This document shows, one piece after another, positions 17,208 to 26,529 of a DNA stretch of 64,000 nt. The notes below the pieces were generated by a model. The model was not told the DNA's origin. It saw nothing but the letters and a program-made list of their open reading frames with translations, and searched no databases. This DNA comes from Blattabacterium cuenoti. GTDB lineage: Bacteria > Bacteroidota > Bacteroidia > Flavobacteriales > Blattabacteriaceae. The position numbers were made by a program, and so were the translations under genes. The stretch is taken from assembly GCF_014252015.1 (NCBI RefSeq), contig NZ_CP059206.1, positions 1-64,000 on the forward strand. The letters run 5' to 3'. Position 1 is the first letter of the stretch, and the number at the start of each line of letters is the position of its first letter.

Positions 17208-19412
17208 TTGTATCAAACTAAATTTTTTGTTTATATCATATTATTTATTTTTTCCATTTCTATTTTTTACGGAAATGAAAAAAATGATTATGATGATGTT
17301 ATATTATATAATAATTATAATCATCATAAAATGAAAAATAATTTATCTTTTTTAAAAGATATTTTAAAATATAAATCTCACATACAAGAACATGACATAA
17401 AAGAAGGAAAATCATATTTAAAAGGAAAAGCATCTATAGAATATAATAATACAAAAATTGAAGCAGATTATATAGAATATAATTGGAAAAATGGAGATTT
17501 ATATGCTTCTTCAAAAGAAGAAAAATCTGTTTTTTTACAAAAAGATGATCATAAATATTTTTTCAGTCAAATTCACTTCAATTTAGAAAATAAAATGGGA
17601 GAAGCAAAAAATTTCTATATAAAAGAGAAAAATTATATTGTGAGAGCCAATGAAGTTTTTAAAAAAAAGGAGGATATTTTAATGAAAAAAATTACATACA
17701 TATCAGATCCTTTTTTTTTAAAAAAAAAAGATAGTTTTCCTGATTTTTATTTAAAAACAAATTATTTAAAATATTCTTATTTAAAAAAATACATTTTTTC
17801 GGGTCCTATTTTTTTTTATTGGTATAGAGTTCCAATGCCTATTTTTATACCTTTTTTATATATGCCTATAGAATTGAACAAAACATCTTATAGAGCTGTG
17901 TATCCAAAATTAGGAATTCAGAATAAAAAAATATATATGGAAGATTTAGGTTTATTTTTTCCTATCTCTAATTTTATAAATTTTATGATGAGTACTTCTA
18001 TATATAATATTGAAAAATGGAAAATTAAAACAAGAATAGAATATAAATTGAAACATGCTTATTCTGGATCTATTGATTTTGATTATCAAAACATGTCAGA
18101 TAAACAAAAAAATTACTTATTTCAATGGAAACATAATTCAGATTTTAAATCAAATTCTGAAATAAATTTCAATGCAAATATTAATTATGATAATATTTTA
18201 TATAATAAAAATGAAAATTTTTCTTATATCAATGTAAGAAAAAAGTTATCTAATTATTTATTATTTATGGATGCTTATATGATCCAAAAACATGATAAAA
18301 AAAGAATAAAATTTATAATTCCAGAATTGATTTTACATACAAATAATATACTCTTTAATGATAAAAAAAACTTTTTTTTAAATAGAGTAAATATTGAAAA
18401 TAGATTACAGTTTAAGAATTCAATAGATTTTAACAAGAAAATTACTCCTGTATTTAATCACAATATGTGCATAACGGCCTATTTTCCTTTTTTTTATCCT
18501 TATTTAAGAATTTCATCTAAAATTTTATATAAGGATTTTTATATATGGAATTATCCTTATTTTGATGTTTCCAGTTTTCAGAATATTGATTTATCAACAA
18601 ATATAGTATCTATCCCATTTTATAAAATTTGGTATTTAAAAAATACTATTTTATTAAAACATAAAATAAAATCGGTTTTATCATTTCAAATGATATATTT
18701 TCCTCCTGTTTTTTATAACAAAAAAAATCCTTTTGAAAAAAGGATAAATTTAATTTTGAATAACGATTGGGAAATAAAAAATAGACGTAATCATGTAGAT
18801 ATATATAAAAAAACAGAAATTATAAAAGAAATAAACACTTCATTCATTATTGATCATAATTTTATAAAATGGGAAAATTTTTATATTATAGGAAATACTG
18901 ATTTAACAAAAAATTTGGAAGCGAAATATAAAGCAGGAATAAATTTTGGAAAAAAAGAAAAAAATATGATATATTTTGATTTTTCTTTTTATTCCAATTA
19001 TGAAATAAATTTTTTTTCTAAAAAAAATTTATTTCAAAAAAAAGGAAAAAATCGTTATGATTATTTTTTTTTCGATCAAAAAAATTATGCAAGATATCCA
19101 ATTCCGTTTAATTTAAAAATTGATTTTCATTCTAATTATGAAAATTGTTTCAATAAACAAAAATTTTTTCATACATTTTTAAATATTAATGGATCTGTTA
19201 ATATCACAAAATATTGGAAAATCAGTTTTAATACAGATTACGATTTTTTGAAAAATCAAATAATATTCACTAATATTATTTTTGATAGAGATTTAAGAAG
19301 CTTCGAGATGAGTTTTAATTGGACTCTAATAAAAAATCCTTCTTGGTCTTTTTTTATAGGATTGAAAGATCCAAATTTTAATAAAATCGTTCAGTACAAT
19401 GAAAAAAGCTAA
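17208..19412 (+). CDS. lptD: LptD-like outer-membrane LPS assembly protein
   Basis: LptD is the outer-membrane beta-barrel that inserts LPS into the outer leaflet. The 734-residue product starts at a TTG with a signal peptide (about 1-22). It then has an OstA/jelly-roll region (about 60-175; SYLKGKASIEYNN, KIEADYIEYNWKNGDL). Next comes a conserved stretch PIFFYWYRVPMPIFIPFLYMP matching the Bacteroidetes LptD form. The rest is a long, aromatic- and Lys/Asn-rich beta-strand region that fits a barrel. It is shorter than free-living homologues. Assignment rests on the N-terminal module, the PIFIPFLYMP region and an OstA-like gene close downstream; the barrel is weakly conserved. Confidence 0.78.
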   Translation: MYQTKFFVYIILFIFSISIFYGNEKNDYDDVILYNNYNHHKMKNNLSFLKDILKYKSHIQEHDIKEGKSYLKGKASIEYNNTKIEADYIEYNWKNGDLYASSKEEKSVFLQKDDHKYFFSQIHFNLENKMGEAKNFYIKEKNYIVRANEVFKKKEDILMKKITYISDPFFLKKKDSFPDFYLKTNYLKYSYLKKYIFSGPIFFYWYRVPMPIFIPFLYMPIELNKTSYRAVYPKLGIQNKKIYMEDLGLFFPISNFINFMMSTSIYNIEKWKIKTRIEYKLKHAYSGSIDFDYQNMSDKQKNYLFQWKHNSDFKSNSEINFNANINYDNILYNKNENFSYINVRKKLSNYLLFMDAYMIQKHDKKRIKFIIPELILHTNNILFNDKKNFFLNRVNIENRLQFKNSIDFNKKITPVFNHNMCITAYFPFFYPYLRISSKILYKDFYIWNYPYFDVSSFQNIDLSTNIVSIPFYKIWYLKNTILLKHKIKSVLSFQMIYFPPVFYNKKNPFEKRINLILNNDWEIKNRRNHVDIYKKTEIIKEINTSFIIDHNFIKWENFYIIGNTDLTKNLEAKYKAGINFGKKEKNMIYFDFSFYSNYEINFFSKKNLFQKKGKNRYDYFFFDQKNYARYPIPFNLKIDFHSNYENCFNKQKFFHTFLNINGSVNITKYWKISFNTDYDFLKNQIIFTNIIFDRDLRSFEMSFNWTLIKNPSWSFFIGLKDPNFNKIVQYNEKS

Positions 19413-19429
19413 TTAATATAATTTTAATT

Positions 19430-19813
19430 ATGATACCAAAAAAATTTTCAATAGAAAAAATTCCATCTTATGGTCCATATAATACATGTGTACTTGTTGG
19501 AAATTTTTTATTCGTTTCTGGACAAATAGCTGTAGATTTCAATACTAAAAAACTAGTATCAGATAATATAGAAATGGAAACAAAAAAAGTTATGGATAAT
19601 ATAAAAATTATTCTTTCAGAAAATGGAATTGGATTCCAAAATGTTATAAAAACTTCTCTTTTTGTAACAAATATGAATTTTTTTTCCAAAATAAATAATG
19701 TATATGCTAAGTTTTTTCATAAAGGAAGTTATCCTGCTAGAGAAACAATACAAGTATCTGGACTTCCTCAAAATGCTAATATTGAAATATCTTTAATAGC
19801 ATATAAGAATTAA
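19430..19813 (+). CDS. ridA: RidA family reactive intermediate/imine deaminase
   Basis: RidA proteins hydrolyse reactive enamine/imine intermediates released by PLP enzymes such as threonine dehydratase. The 127-residue product has the usual length and motifs: PSYGPYNTCVLVGNFLFVSGQ, the NIKIILSENG helix, VIKTSLFVTNM, and the C-terminal PARETIQVSGLPQNANIEISLIAY. That last region includes the Arg that binds substrate carboxylates and the terminal Glu. It lies between the LptD-like and OstA-like genes, 17 nt after the first, so it is probably read through from the upstream genes. Confidence 0.93.
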   Translation: MIPKKFSIEKIPSYGPYNTCVLVGNFLFVSGQIAVDFNTKKLVSDNIEMETKKVMDNIKIILSENGIGFQNVIKTSLFVTNMNFFSKINNVYAKFFHKGSYPARETIQVSGLPQNANIEISLIAYKN

Positions 19814-19834
19814 TTATTTTATTTATAATTAATT

Positions 19835-21517
19835 GTGAAATATGGATATTTAATTTTTATTATTTTTTTATTTCTATTAAATAAAATATATTCTAATGAA
19901 ATAAAAATCAGAAGAAGTATACAAATAATTCATGCTGATCTAATACAAAATAATATTCATAATCAAGCTTTCGTTTTAACAGGAAATGTTCATTTAAAAT
20001 ATGATGAATATCATCTTTTTTGTGATAAGATCATATATTATAAAATAAATAATAAATTTTATGGATATGGAAATGTTAGATTAGTGTCAATAAAAAATAA
20101 AATAATATCTCAAAATATAGTAGGAAATATATTTGATTTTCAATTATCAGGTAAAGTAGTTTTATATCAAAAAAAAATAAAATTAACAGCGGATATTATT
20201 CATTATAATTTCAAAAAAAAATCAATTCAAGCTATAAATAATGTTATTCTATTTTTTAATAAAATAAAATTAACTACTAATATATTGGAATATAACTTAA
20301 TTCTAAATCAAATTTTTTATAATAAAAAAAGTATTATCCATTATAGAGATTATACTATCTGTAGTGAAGAAGGTTTTTTTTATATCAAAAAAAAAAAGAT
20401 AGAGTTAAAACATAAAATTAAATTGATTAGTAAAATTTATACTGTATATGCCAATACATTAGAATATCTTTTTGAACAAGATAAAATTCATTTTCATAAT
20501 ACCGTTATCATAGTACAAAATACAAATTTTGATAATTTTATTTATGCTAAAAAAGCACAATTTTTAGTAAAAAAGAGTTTTTTTTTATTTAAAAATTATG
20601 TAAGTATTCATTATAATGGTCAAATTGTTAAAGGAGAATATTTGTTTTTTGATTATAAAAAAAAACATGGCTTTATTAAAAATATTCTGCTAGAATATTC
20701 GAATAAAAAATATTTTTTGATGAGCGGATATGGAAAATTTGATTTGAATTTTGGTTTTTTAATTTTAAAAAAAAATCCTAAAATCATTCAAATATCAAAA
20801 AATGATTCAATTTTTATTTGTTCAAATATTTTAAAGATAAAGATTGGTAAAAATTATAAATATTCAATTCAAGCTTATTCTGTTAATGTTAAATGTTTTT
20901 TTTTGAATGAAACTATTCAAGGTAAATGTGAATACTTCAATTTTGACTCTTCAAATGATTATATGCAATTTAATGGAAATCCTATATTCTGGTTTCAAAA
21001 TAAACAAATCACTGGAAAAATCATATATATTCATTTTCGAAAAAAAAATAATAATTTATTAAAATGTATAAAAATTTTCCAAAATGCTTCTTATATAGAA
21101 AAAATAAATTCAAAAGAATTTAATCATATAGAAGGAGATATTATGACTGGTTTTTTTAATGAAGAAAATGATTTAGAAAAAGTGATGATTGAAGGAAATA
21201 TCAATAGTATTATTTTTATTTATCCTGATCAAGAAAAAAAAATAATTCATAAGTTATCTTGTAATACCCTGTCAATATATTTAGATAAATCGAAAAAAAT
21301 AAGAAAATTTTCTTATGCAAAAGAAGTGCGTTCAGAATTAATTCCAATACATAAAGAAACTCCTAATGAATTTCTTTATCTTTCCAAATTTTCTTGGAAA
21401 AAAATAGATAAACCGAAAGAAAATAAAAAATCTTTTGTATTTAAAGAAATAAATAAATATGAAAAAGAAAGCTTGTTAGAAAAAAAACAAATTACAACTA
21501 TGATAAAAAATAAATAG
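19835..21517 (+). CDS. OstA-like protein (LptA-type periplasmic LPS transport domain)
   Basis: OstA/LptA-fold proteins form the periplasmic bridge that carries LPS from the inner membrane to LptD. The 560-residue product starts at a GTG and has a short signal peptide (KYGYLIFIIFLFLLNKIYS). Repeated OstA-type beta segments follow, such as QAFVLTGNVHLKYDEYHLFCDKI, KIKLTADIIHYNF and KGEYLFFDYKKKHGF. It is much longer than E. coli LptA, and this long OstA-like form is typical of Bacteroidetes. Together with the LptD-like gene upstream and lptB at 26530 it suggests an LPS export route. Its function is inferred from the fold and neighbours. Confidence 0.75.
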   Translation: MKYGYLIFIIFLFLLNKIYSNEIKIRRSIQIIHADLIQNNIHNQAFVLTGNVHLKYDEYHLFCDKIIYYKINNKFYGYGNVRLVSIKNKIISQNIVGNIFDFQLSGKVVLYQKKIKLTADIIHYNFKKKSIQAINNVILFFNKIKLTTNILEYNLILNQIFYNKKSIIHYRDYTICSEEGFFYIKKKKIELKHKIKLISKIYTVYANTLEYLFEQDKIHFHNTVIIVQNTNFDNFIYAKKAQFLVKKSFFLFKNYVSIHYNGQIVKGEYLFFDYKKKHGFIKNILLEYSNKKYFLMSGYGKFDLNFGFLILKKNPKIIQISKNDSIFICSNILKIKIGKNYKYSIQAYSVNVKCFFLNETIQGKCEYFNFDSSNDYMQFNGNPIFWFQNKQITGKIIYIHFRKKNNNLLKCIKIFQNASYIEKINSKEFNHIEGDIMTGFFNEENDLEKVMIEGNINSIIFIYPDQEKKIIHKLSCNTLSIYLDKSKKIRKFSYAKEVRSELIPIHKETPNEFLYLSKFSWKKIDKPKENKKSFVFKEINKYEKESLLEKKQITTMIKNK

Positions 21518-21529
21518 AATAAAATTCTT

Positions 21530-22717
21530 ATGAAAGAATTAGAAAAAGACTTTTTTCAATATCAAACTCAAATCAATCCATCATCCATGAATATTATGGT
21601 AAATCATGGTGAAGGAAGTTATATTTATGGAACAGATGGTAAAAAATATCTAGATTTTGTAGCAGGTGTTTCCGTAAACGTATTAGGACATGGAAATAAA
21701 AAAATAAAAGAAGCTATAAAAAAACAAGTAGATAAATATTTGCATACTATGGTATATGGAGAATTCATACAAAATCCTTGTGTTATTCTTTGTAAGAAAA
21801 TATCAGAAAATATTCCATATCCACTTACTACTACTTATTTGGTTAATTCTGGAACAGAAGCTGTAGAAGGAGCTTTAAAATTAGCTAAATGTTATACAGG
21901 AAGAGAAGAAATAATATCTTGTAAATGGTCTTATCATGGAAGTACCCTTGGGTCTATAAGTGTTATGGGAAATCAAGATTATAAAAGGTCTTTTAGACCT
22001 TTATTACCTTTAGTTAAATTTATAACGTTTAATAATATAAAAGAATTAATTTCTTCTATAACAGAAAAAACTGCATGTGTTATATTAGAAACTATTCAAT
22101 GTTCTGCTGGAATTATATTACCTGATGATTCGTTTTTAAAAGAAATAAGAAAACAGTGCGATCAAAAAAAAGCTTTAATGATACTTGACGAAATCCAAAC
22201 TGGATTTGGAAGAACAGGAAAACTTTTTGCTTTTGAACATTATGAAGTCTTTCCTGATATATTAATAATGGGAAAAGGAATGGGAGGTGGAATGCCGATA
22301 AGTGCTTTTGTTTCATCTCACAAAATTATGAGGACTTTTATTGATATCGTTCCTTTAGGACATTTAACTACTTTTGGAGGAAATGCAGTTTCTGCTTCTG
22401 CATCTTTAGCTACTTTAAATCAACTTATCGATTCTGATATAATGGAACAAGTACCACTGAAAGAAAAGTGGATTAGGGAACATTTAGTTCATAATGAAAT
22501 CAAAAATATTCATGGAAAAGGTCTTCTTTTATCTTTTGAATTAAAAAATAAAGAAATAGTGGAAAAGGTTTTAAAAAATTGTATAAAAAAAGGATTAATA
22601 TTATTTCGTTTTTTATTTCACAGTAACTTTTTGCGTATATCTCCTCCATTAACTATCACAAAAAAGGAAATCCAAAAAGGATGTTCTATTATTATTGAAA
22701 GTTTAAATGAACTTTAA
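21530..22717 (+). CDS. Class III PLP-dependent aminotransferase (ArgD-like)
   Basis: Class III aminotransferases move amino groups from omega-amino donors such as acetylornithine. The 395-residue product is complete: NHGEGSYIYGTDGKKYLDFVAGVSVNVLGH near the N-terminus, VNSGTEAVEGALKLA for phosphate binding, and ILDEIQTGFGRTGKLFAFEH. The PLP lysine is K249 in MGKGMGGGMPISAF. This matches the flavobacterial gene usually found next to the OstA-like gene, variously annotated as acetylornithine or aspartate-family aminotransferase. The substrate is therefore unsettled. truA begins 14 nt downstream. Confidence 0.87.
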   Translation: MKELEKDFFQYQTQINPSSMNIMVNHGEGSYIYGTDGKKYLDFVAGVSVNVLGHGNKKIKEAIKKQVDKYLHTMVYGEFIQNPCVILCKKISENIPYPLTTTYLVNSGTEAVEGALKLAKCYTGREEIISCKWSYHGSTLGSISVMGNQDYKRSFRPLLPLVKFITFNNIKELISSITEKTACVILETIQCSAGIILPDDSFLKEIRKQCDQKKALMILDEIQTGFGRTGKLFAFEHYEVFPDILIMGKGMGGGMPISAFVSSHKIMRTFIDIVPLGHLTTFGGNAVSASASLATLNQLIDSDIMEQVPLKEKWIREHLVHNEIKNIHGKGLLLSFELKNKEIVEKVLKNCIKKGLILFRFLFHSNFLRISPPLTITKKEIQKGCSIIIESLNEL

Positions 22718-22731
22718 AAAAAATAATGTAA

Positions 22732-23479
22732 TTGAGATTTTTTATTGAATTAGCTTATAATGGTAAACATTTTTTTGGATGGCAAATTCAAAAAAAAGTA
22801 AGTACAGTAGAAGAAAAATTAGAATATTGTTTATCAAAATTATTAAAAACTCCTATAAATATAGTAGGAGCTGGTAGAACCGATAAAGGTGTTCATGCTG
22901 AACAAATGTTTGCTCATTTTGACTATGAAAAAGAAATTAGCAAAAATTTTGTTGATAAACTAAACATTTTTTTACCTAATTCTATTAGAGTATTTAATAT
23001 TTTTCCAGTAAAAAAAAATATTCATGCAAGATTTGACGCTATAAAACGAACATATAAATATTACTTAACACGCGATAAAAATCCATTTAATCAAGATTTC
23101 TCTTGGTACTGTTTTTATCCACTGAATATTCAAAAAATGAATGCAGCTTCAATAAAACTCATGGAGTATGAAGATTTTAGTTCCTTTTGTAAAAAAAAAA
23201 AAAATTAATGAAAAGGAAAATAATATATGTAAAATTTATTATGCTTATTGGTCAGTGACCGATAATATTTTATGTTTTACTATTGAAGCTAATCGATTTC
23301 TTAGATCTATGGTTAGGGCTATTATAGGGACGCTGGTTGATGTGGGAAGAAATAAAATTAGTATCAATGAATTTGTAAAAATCATAGAATTAAAAAATGC
23401 TGATTTTTGCAAATCTATAGCTCCTGCATGTGGTTTATTTCTGACCAAGATTCTCTATCCAGAAGATATTTTTTTATGA
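22732..23479 (+). pseudogene. truA: tRNA pseudouridine(38-40) synthase TruA, frameshifted at a poly(A) tract
   Basis: TruA makes pseudouridine at positions 38-40 of tRNA anticodon arms. The first part (22732-23208, TTG start, 158 residues) has the catalytic Asp51 in VGAGRTDKGVHAEQ. It ends at a TAA just after a run of 14 A (23191-23204). The remainder continues in the +1 frame to 23479, with EANRFLRSMVRAIIGTLVDVG. Removing one A joins both parts into about 248 residues, the normal TruA length, without loss. Both halves are well conserved, so the break is recent, is a sequencing error, or is tolerated through polymerase slippage on the A run. The stop TGA overlaps the ATG of the following ABC gene. 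Confidence 0.88.
23191..23204 (+). repeat. A14 homopolymer at the truA frameshift
   Basis: Fourteen consecutive A. Read in the upstream frame they run into AAT TAA. With 13 A the frame continues as KKKKINEKENN into the C-terminal half of TruA. Confidence 0.97.
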
Positions 23480-25233
23480 AAGAAAATTTGAATAAACAAA
23501 AGTCATCTTTAAAACAGCTTATTATAATTAGCCTAAATTATAAACTGATATTGATATCAACAATTATAACTTCTATATTAATTTCCTTTATTTCCGCGTA
23601 TCGTCCTAAATTAATACAAAAGGCTATAGATATTCATATCCTTTATAAAGATTTTTTAGGATTGAAAAATATATTGGCGTTGATAATTATGCTTCTTTTT
23701 TTAGAAAGTATATTTCATTTTATTTTATTATATCTATCTAATAGATTAGCTCAAAATGTAATTGAAAAAATTAGAATTCTTTTATTTGAAAAATTATTAC
23801 ATTTTAAAAATTCTTTTTTTAATAAAACTCCAATAGGAAAATTAGTATCTTATTCTGTATCAGATATAGAAACTATAACTGTAATATTTAATGATGGAAT
23901 TTTACTTGTTTCTGGAGATGTTTTAAGAATTATTATGATTATTGTCATGATGTATACAGTACATCAAAAATTATCTTTTATAGTTTTTCTAACTATTCCT
24001 TTTATGTATATTATTACTCGTTTTTTTCAAAAAACATTAAAAAAAACGTTTCATGAAGAACGAATTCAAACTTCACGTTTAAACAGTTTCTTACAAGAGA
24101 ATATTATAGGGATGTCTATTATTCAACTTTTTCATAAAGAAAAAGAAGAATACTTAAAATTTAAATCAATCAATTATAAGTTAATGAATGCTCATTTTAA
24201 AACCATTTTTTATTTTTCTATTTTTTTTCCTATAGTAGAAATAATTTCTGCAATAACAATAAGTATTATCATATTTTATGGAGGATTTCATGCTATTGAA
24301 ATAGGAAATGTTAAACCGGGTCAAATTATTGCTTTTATTTTTTTTATTTATCTTCTTTTTCGTCCTATGCGACAAATAGCTGACAGATTTAATATTATAC
24401 AAAGAGGGATAGCTGGAATAGAACGTATATTTTCCATATTAAATTCTGAAGAAATTATTATTAATAGAGGAAATTTACGTTTTAATAAATTAAAGGGACA
24501 TATTGTATTTAATAATGTTCATTTCTCTTATAGAGAGAATGAAATGGTATTGAATGGAGTTTCTTTTGAAATCAAACCAGGAGAAAAAGTTGCTATAGTA
24601 GGATCCACGGGTTCTGGAAAATCTACAATTACTCATTTAATTTCTAGATTATATGAAATAAAAAAAGGAAATATTTGGATTGATGGACACTCTATTCAAG
24701 ATATAGAGCTTAAAAATTTAAGATCTCATATAAGAGTGGTAACACAAGATACTTTTTTATTTAATGATTCTATAATTAATAATATTACTTTGGGGGATCC
24801 GTCTATTAGCATAAATAAAATAGAAAATATGGCAAAAAAAATAGGAATACATAATTTTATTACATCTTTACCTAACGGATATAAATTCATAGTAAAAGAA
24901 AGAGGTAATTTACTCTCTCTTGGGGAAAAACAATTGATTTCTTTTTTGAGAGTTCAAATGCATCCTTATTCTGTGCTTATATTAGACGAAGCCACCGCAT
25001 CCTTAAATAAGGAATTAGAAAAAATGATTTATCATGCTACAGATCTTTTAACTAAACACAAAACTTCCATAATTATTACCCACCGTCTTTCCACATTAGA
25101 AAATGCCGATAAAATATTAGCTATTGATAAAGGATCTATTGTAGAAAAAGGAACTCATAAAGAACTAATTCAATCAAATGGATATTATGCTGGATTATAC
25201 AAAGAATCTTTGAAAAAAAAAATTAACAATTGA
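23476..25233 (+). CDS. ABC exporter, fused permease/ATPase (MsbA/MdlB type)
   Basis: This is a half-transporter that would dimerise in the inner membrane; lipid A/phospholipid or multidrug export are the usual roles. The 585-residue product has about six membrane helices (about 20-310). The nucleotide-binding domain has Walker A GSTGSGKST (about 376-384), a Q-loop VTQDTF, signature LSLGEKQ in place of LSGGQ, Walker B VLILDEATASLN, and the His switch IITHRLST. I chose the ATG at 23476, which overlaps the truA stop, because the frame upstream (from 23407) lies inside truA. The 3' end overlaps the convergent SurA-like gene by 11 nt. Next to LPS transport genes an MsbA-like role is plausible but unproven. 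Confidence 0.85.
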   Translation: MKENLNKQKSSLKQLIIISLNYKLILISTIITSILISFISAYRPKLIQKAIDIHILYKDFLGLKNILALIIMLLFLESIFHFILLYLSNRLAQNVIEKIRILLFEKLLHFKNSFFNKTPIGKLVSYSVSDIETITVIFNDGILLVSGDVLRIIMIIVMMYTVHQKLSFIVFLTIPFMYIITRFFQKTLKKTFHEERIQTSRLNSFLQENIIGMSIIQLFHKEKEEYLKFKSINYKLMNAHFKTIFYFSIFFPIVEIISAITISIIIFYGGFHAIEIGNVKPGQIIAFIFFIYLLFRPMRQIADRFNIIQRGIAGIERIFSILNSEEIIINRGNLRFNKLKGHIVFNNVHFSYRENEMVLNGVSFEIKPGEKVAIVGSTGSGKSTITHLISRLYEIKKGNIWIDGHSIQDIELKNLRSHIRVVTQDTFLFNDSIINNITLGDPSISINKIENMAKKIGIHNFITSLPNGYKFIVKERGNLLSLGEKQLISFLRVQMHPYSVLILDEATASLNKELEKMIYHATDLLTKHKTSIIITHRLSTLENADKILAIDKGSIVEKGTHKELIQSNGYYAGLYKESLKKKINN

Positions 25234-26488
25234 TTTTTATAACATAAAAAGTCTTTTTTAATATTTTCTTTGCCCAATTTTTTATTTTATCTTTTTTCTT
25301 GATATTTTTAACAAAATCTTTTAATATAGTGTAATCTTTTTCAAAAGAAACGGGTTTAGATGGTATTTCATCTAACAATTTAATTATAACAAACGCTTCT
25401 TTATCATTTATAATTTCTTTGTAAGGTTTTGTTATTTTTCCTTTTTTTAAAAAAAAAAATGCTTTTTTCGTATTTTTTGAAAGGTTATTTTCCTCTACCC
25501 AAATTTTATTTTGAACTATGACATCCACTATTTTGTTTTGACTTAGTAAATATGGAATCTTATCTAAATTTATTTTATGATGAAGAATACGTTTTCTAAA
25601 GAATTCTGCAAATGATTTTGTTTTATATAATTCATATTTAGAATACTTAGGTTTAATTAAAATATGTCTAAAATCAATCTCATCTTTTCTTTTTTTTTCT
25701 AATTTGATTAGGTGAAATCCTAAATCCGTTTCAAACGGTTCAGATATTTCTCCTTCTTTTAAGGATAAAACTGAATCTGAAAATTTTTGGGGAAGATTAT
25801 TAATTTTAATTCCCTGGACAAAACCACCTCTTAATGCTGAATCATTATCTTCAGAAAATAAAATAGCTTTGGTAGAAAAATCATTATCAGAATGGATTTC
25901 TTTTTTAATTTGGTTTAAAAAATCAATTATTTTTTTTTTGTTAATCTTACTTAATTTAGGATAAAATATTATATAGGAAATATATAGTTTTTTAGACGTA
26001 TAAGGTATTTTATTTTTTTTTATAGTAAAAAAATATTTTACTTCTTCTGGAGAAGGATCTACATCATTTGTTATTTTATTATAGAATTTTTCTATATATT
26101 GTTGATTTCTAATTTTTTCATTTAATTCTTCTAATAATTTTTTATTTTCAAATTGTGTTAAAAATTCTTCCTGATTTATATATTTTTTTCTCATATTTGA
26201 TAGAAATGCTTGAATTTTAAACTCCAATTCTTTATCATTTATTTGTATGCTGGGATCTTTTTTTGCATGAAGAAGCATTAATTTTTGAATTATAAAATCA
26301 TTTATAATGTCAGTATTGCAAAATAATTTTTTATCATTCACATTTCTAATCTCTGAATCTAATATTATATCATTTCCAATTACAACGGCAATTCCACTCA
26401 TCTTTTCTAAACCATATGAGAATGGAAAGTAACAAGACAAAAACAAAATAAAAAAATATTTTTTAAAAAAATTTTTCATTACATGCAA
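25223..26488 (-). CDS. SurA-like periplasmic peptidyl-prolyl isomerase/chaperone
   Basis: SurA-type proteins chaperone outer-membrane proteins through the periplasm. The 421-residue product has a signal peptide (FFKKYFFILFLSCYFPFSYG) and a SurA_N-like segment (MSGIAVVIGNDIILDSEI then IINDFIIQKLMLLHAKK). A parvulin domain follows (about 175-290; FSEDNDSALRGGFVQGIKI, EISEPFETDLGFHLIKLEKK), with a weaker second parvulin-like region towards the C-terminus. It fits flavobacterial PpiC/SurA proteins. A client link to the LptD-like barrel is plausible. The gene is divergent from lptB across 41 nt. Confidence 0.85.
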   Translation of the reverse strand: MHVMKNFFKKYFFILFLSCYFPFSYGLEKMSGIAVVIGNDIILDSEIRNVNDKKLFCNTDIINDFIIQKLMLLHAKKDPSIQINDKELEFKIQAFLSNMRKKYINQEEFLTQFENKKLLEELNEKIRNQQYIEKFYNKITNDVDPSPEEVKYFFTIKKNKIPYTSKKLYISYIIFYPKLSKINKKKIIDFLNQIKKEIHSDNDFSTKAILFSEDNDSALRGGFVQGIKINNLPQKFSDSVLSLKEGEISEPFETDLGFHLIKLEKKRKDEIDFRHILIKPKYSKYELYKTKSFAEFFRKRILHHKINLDKIPYLLSQNKIVDVIVQNKIWVEENNLSKNTKKAFFFLKKGKITKPYKEIINDKEAFVIIKLLDEIPSKPVSFEKDYTILKDFVKNIKKKDKIKNWAKKILKKTFYVIKINC

Positions 26489-26529
26489 ATATTAATATTT
26501 TTTTATTTAAAAAAAAAATTATTTACATT

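Noticed and set aside
23407-23475. An upstream extension of the ABC exporter with an extra N-terminus.
   Set aside because: This stretch is the coding end of truA; the exporter ATG at 23476 overlaps the truA stop and gives the family N-terminus.
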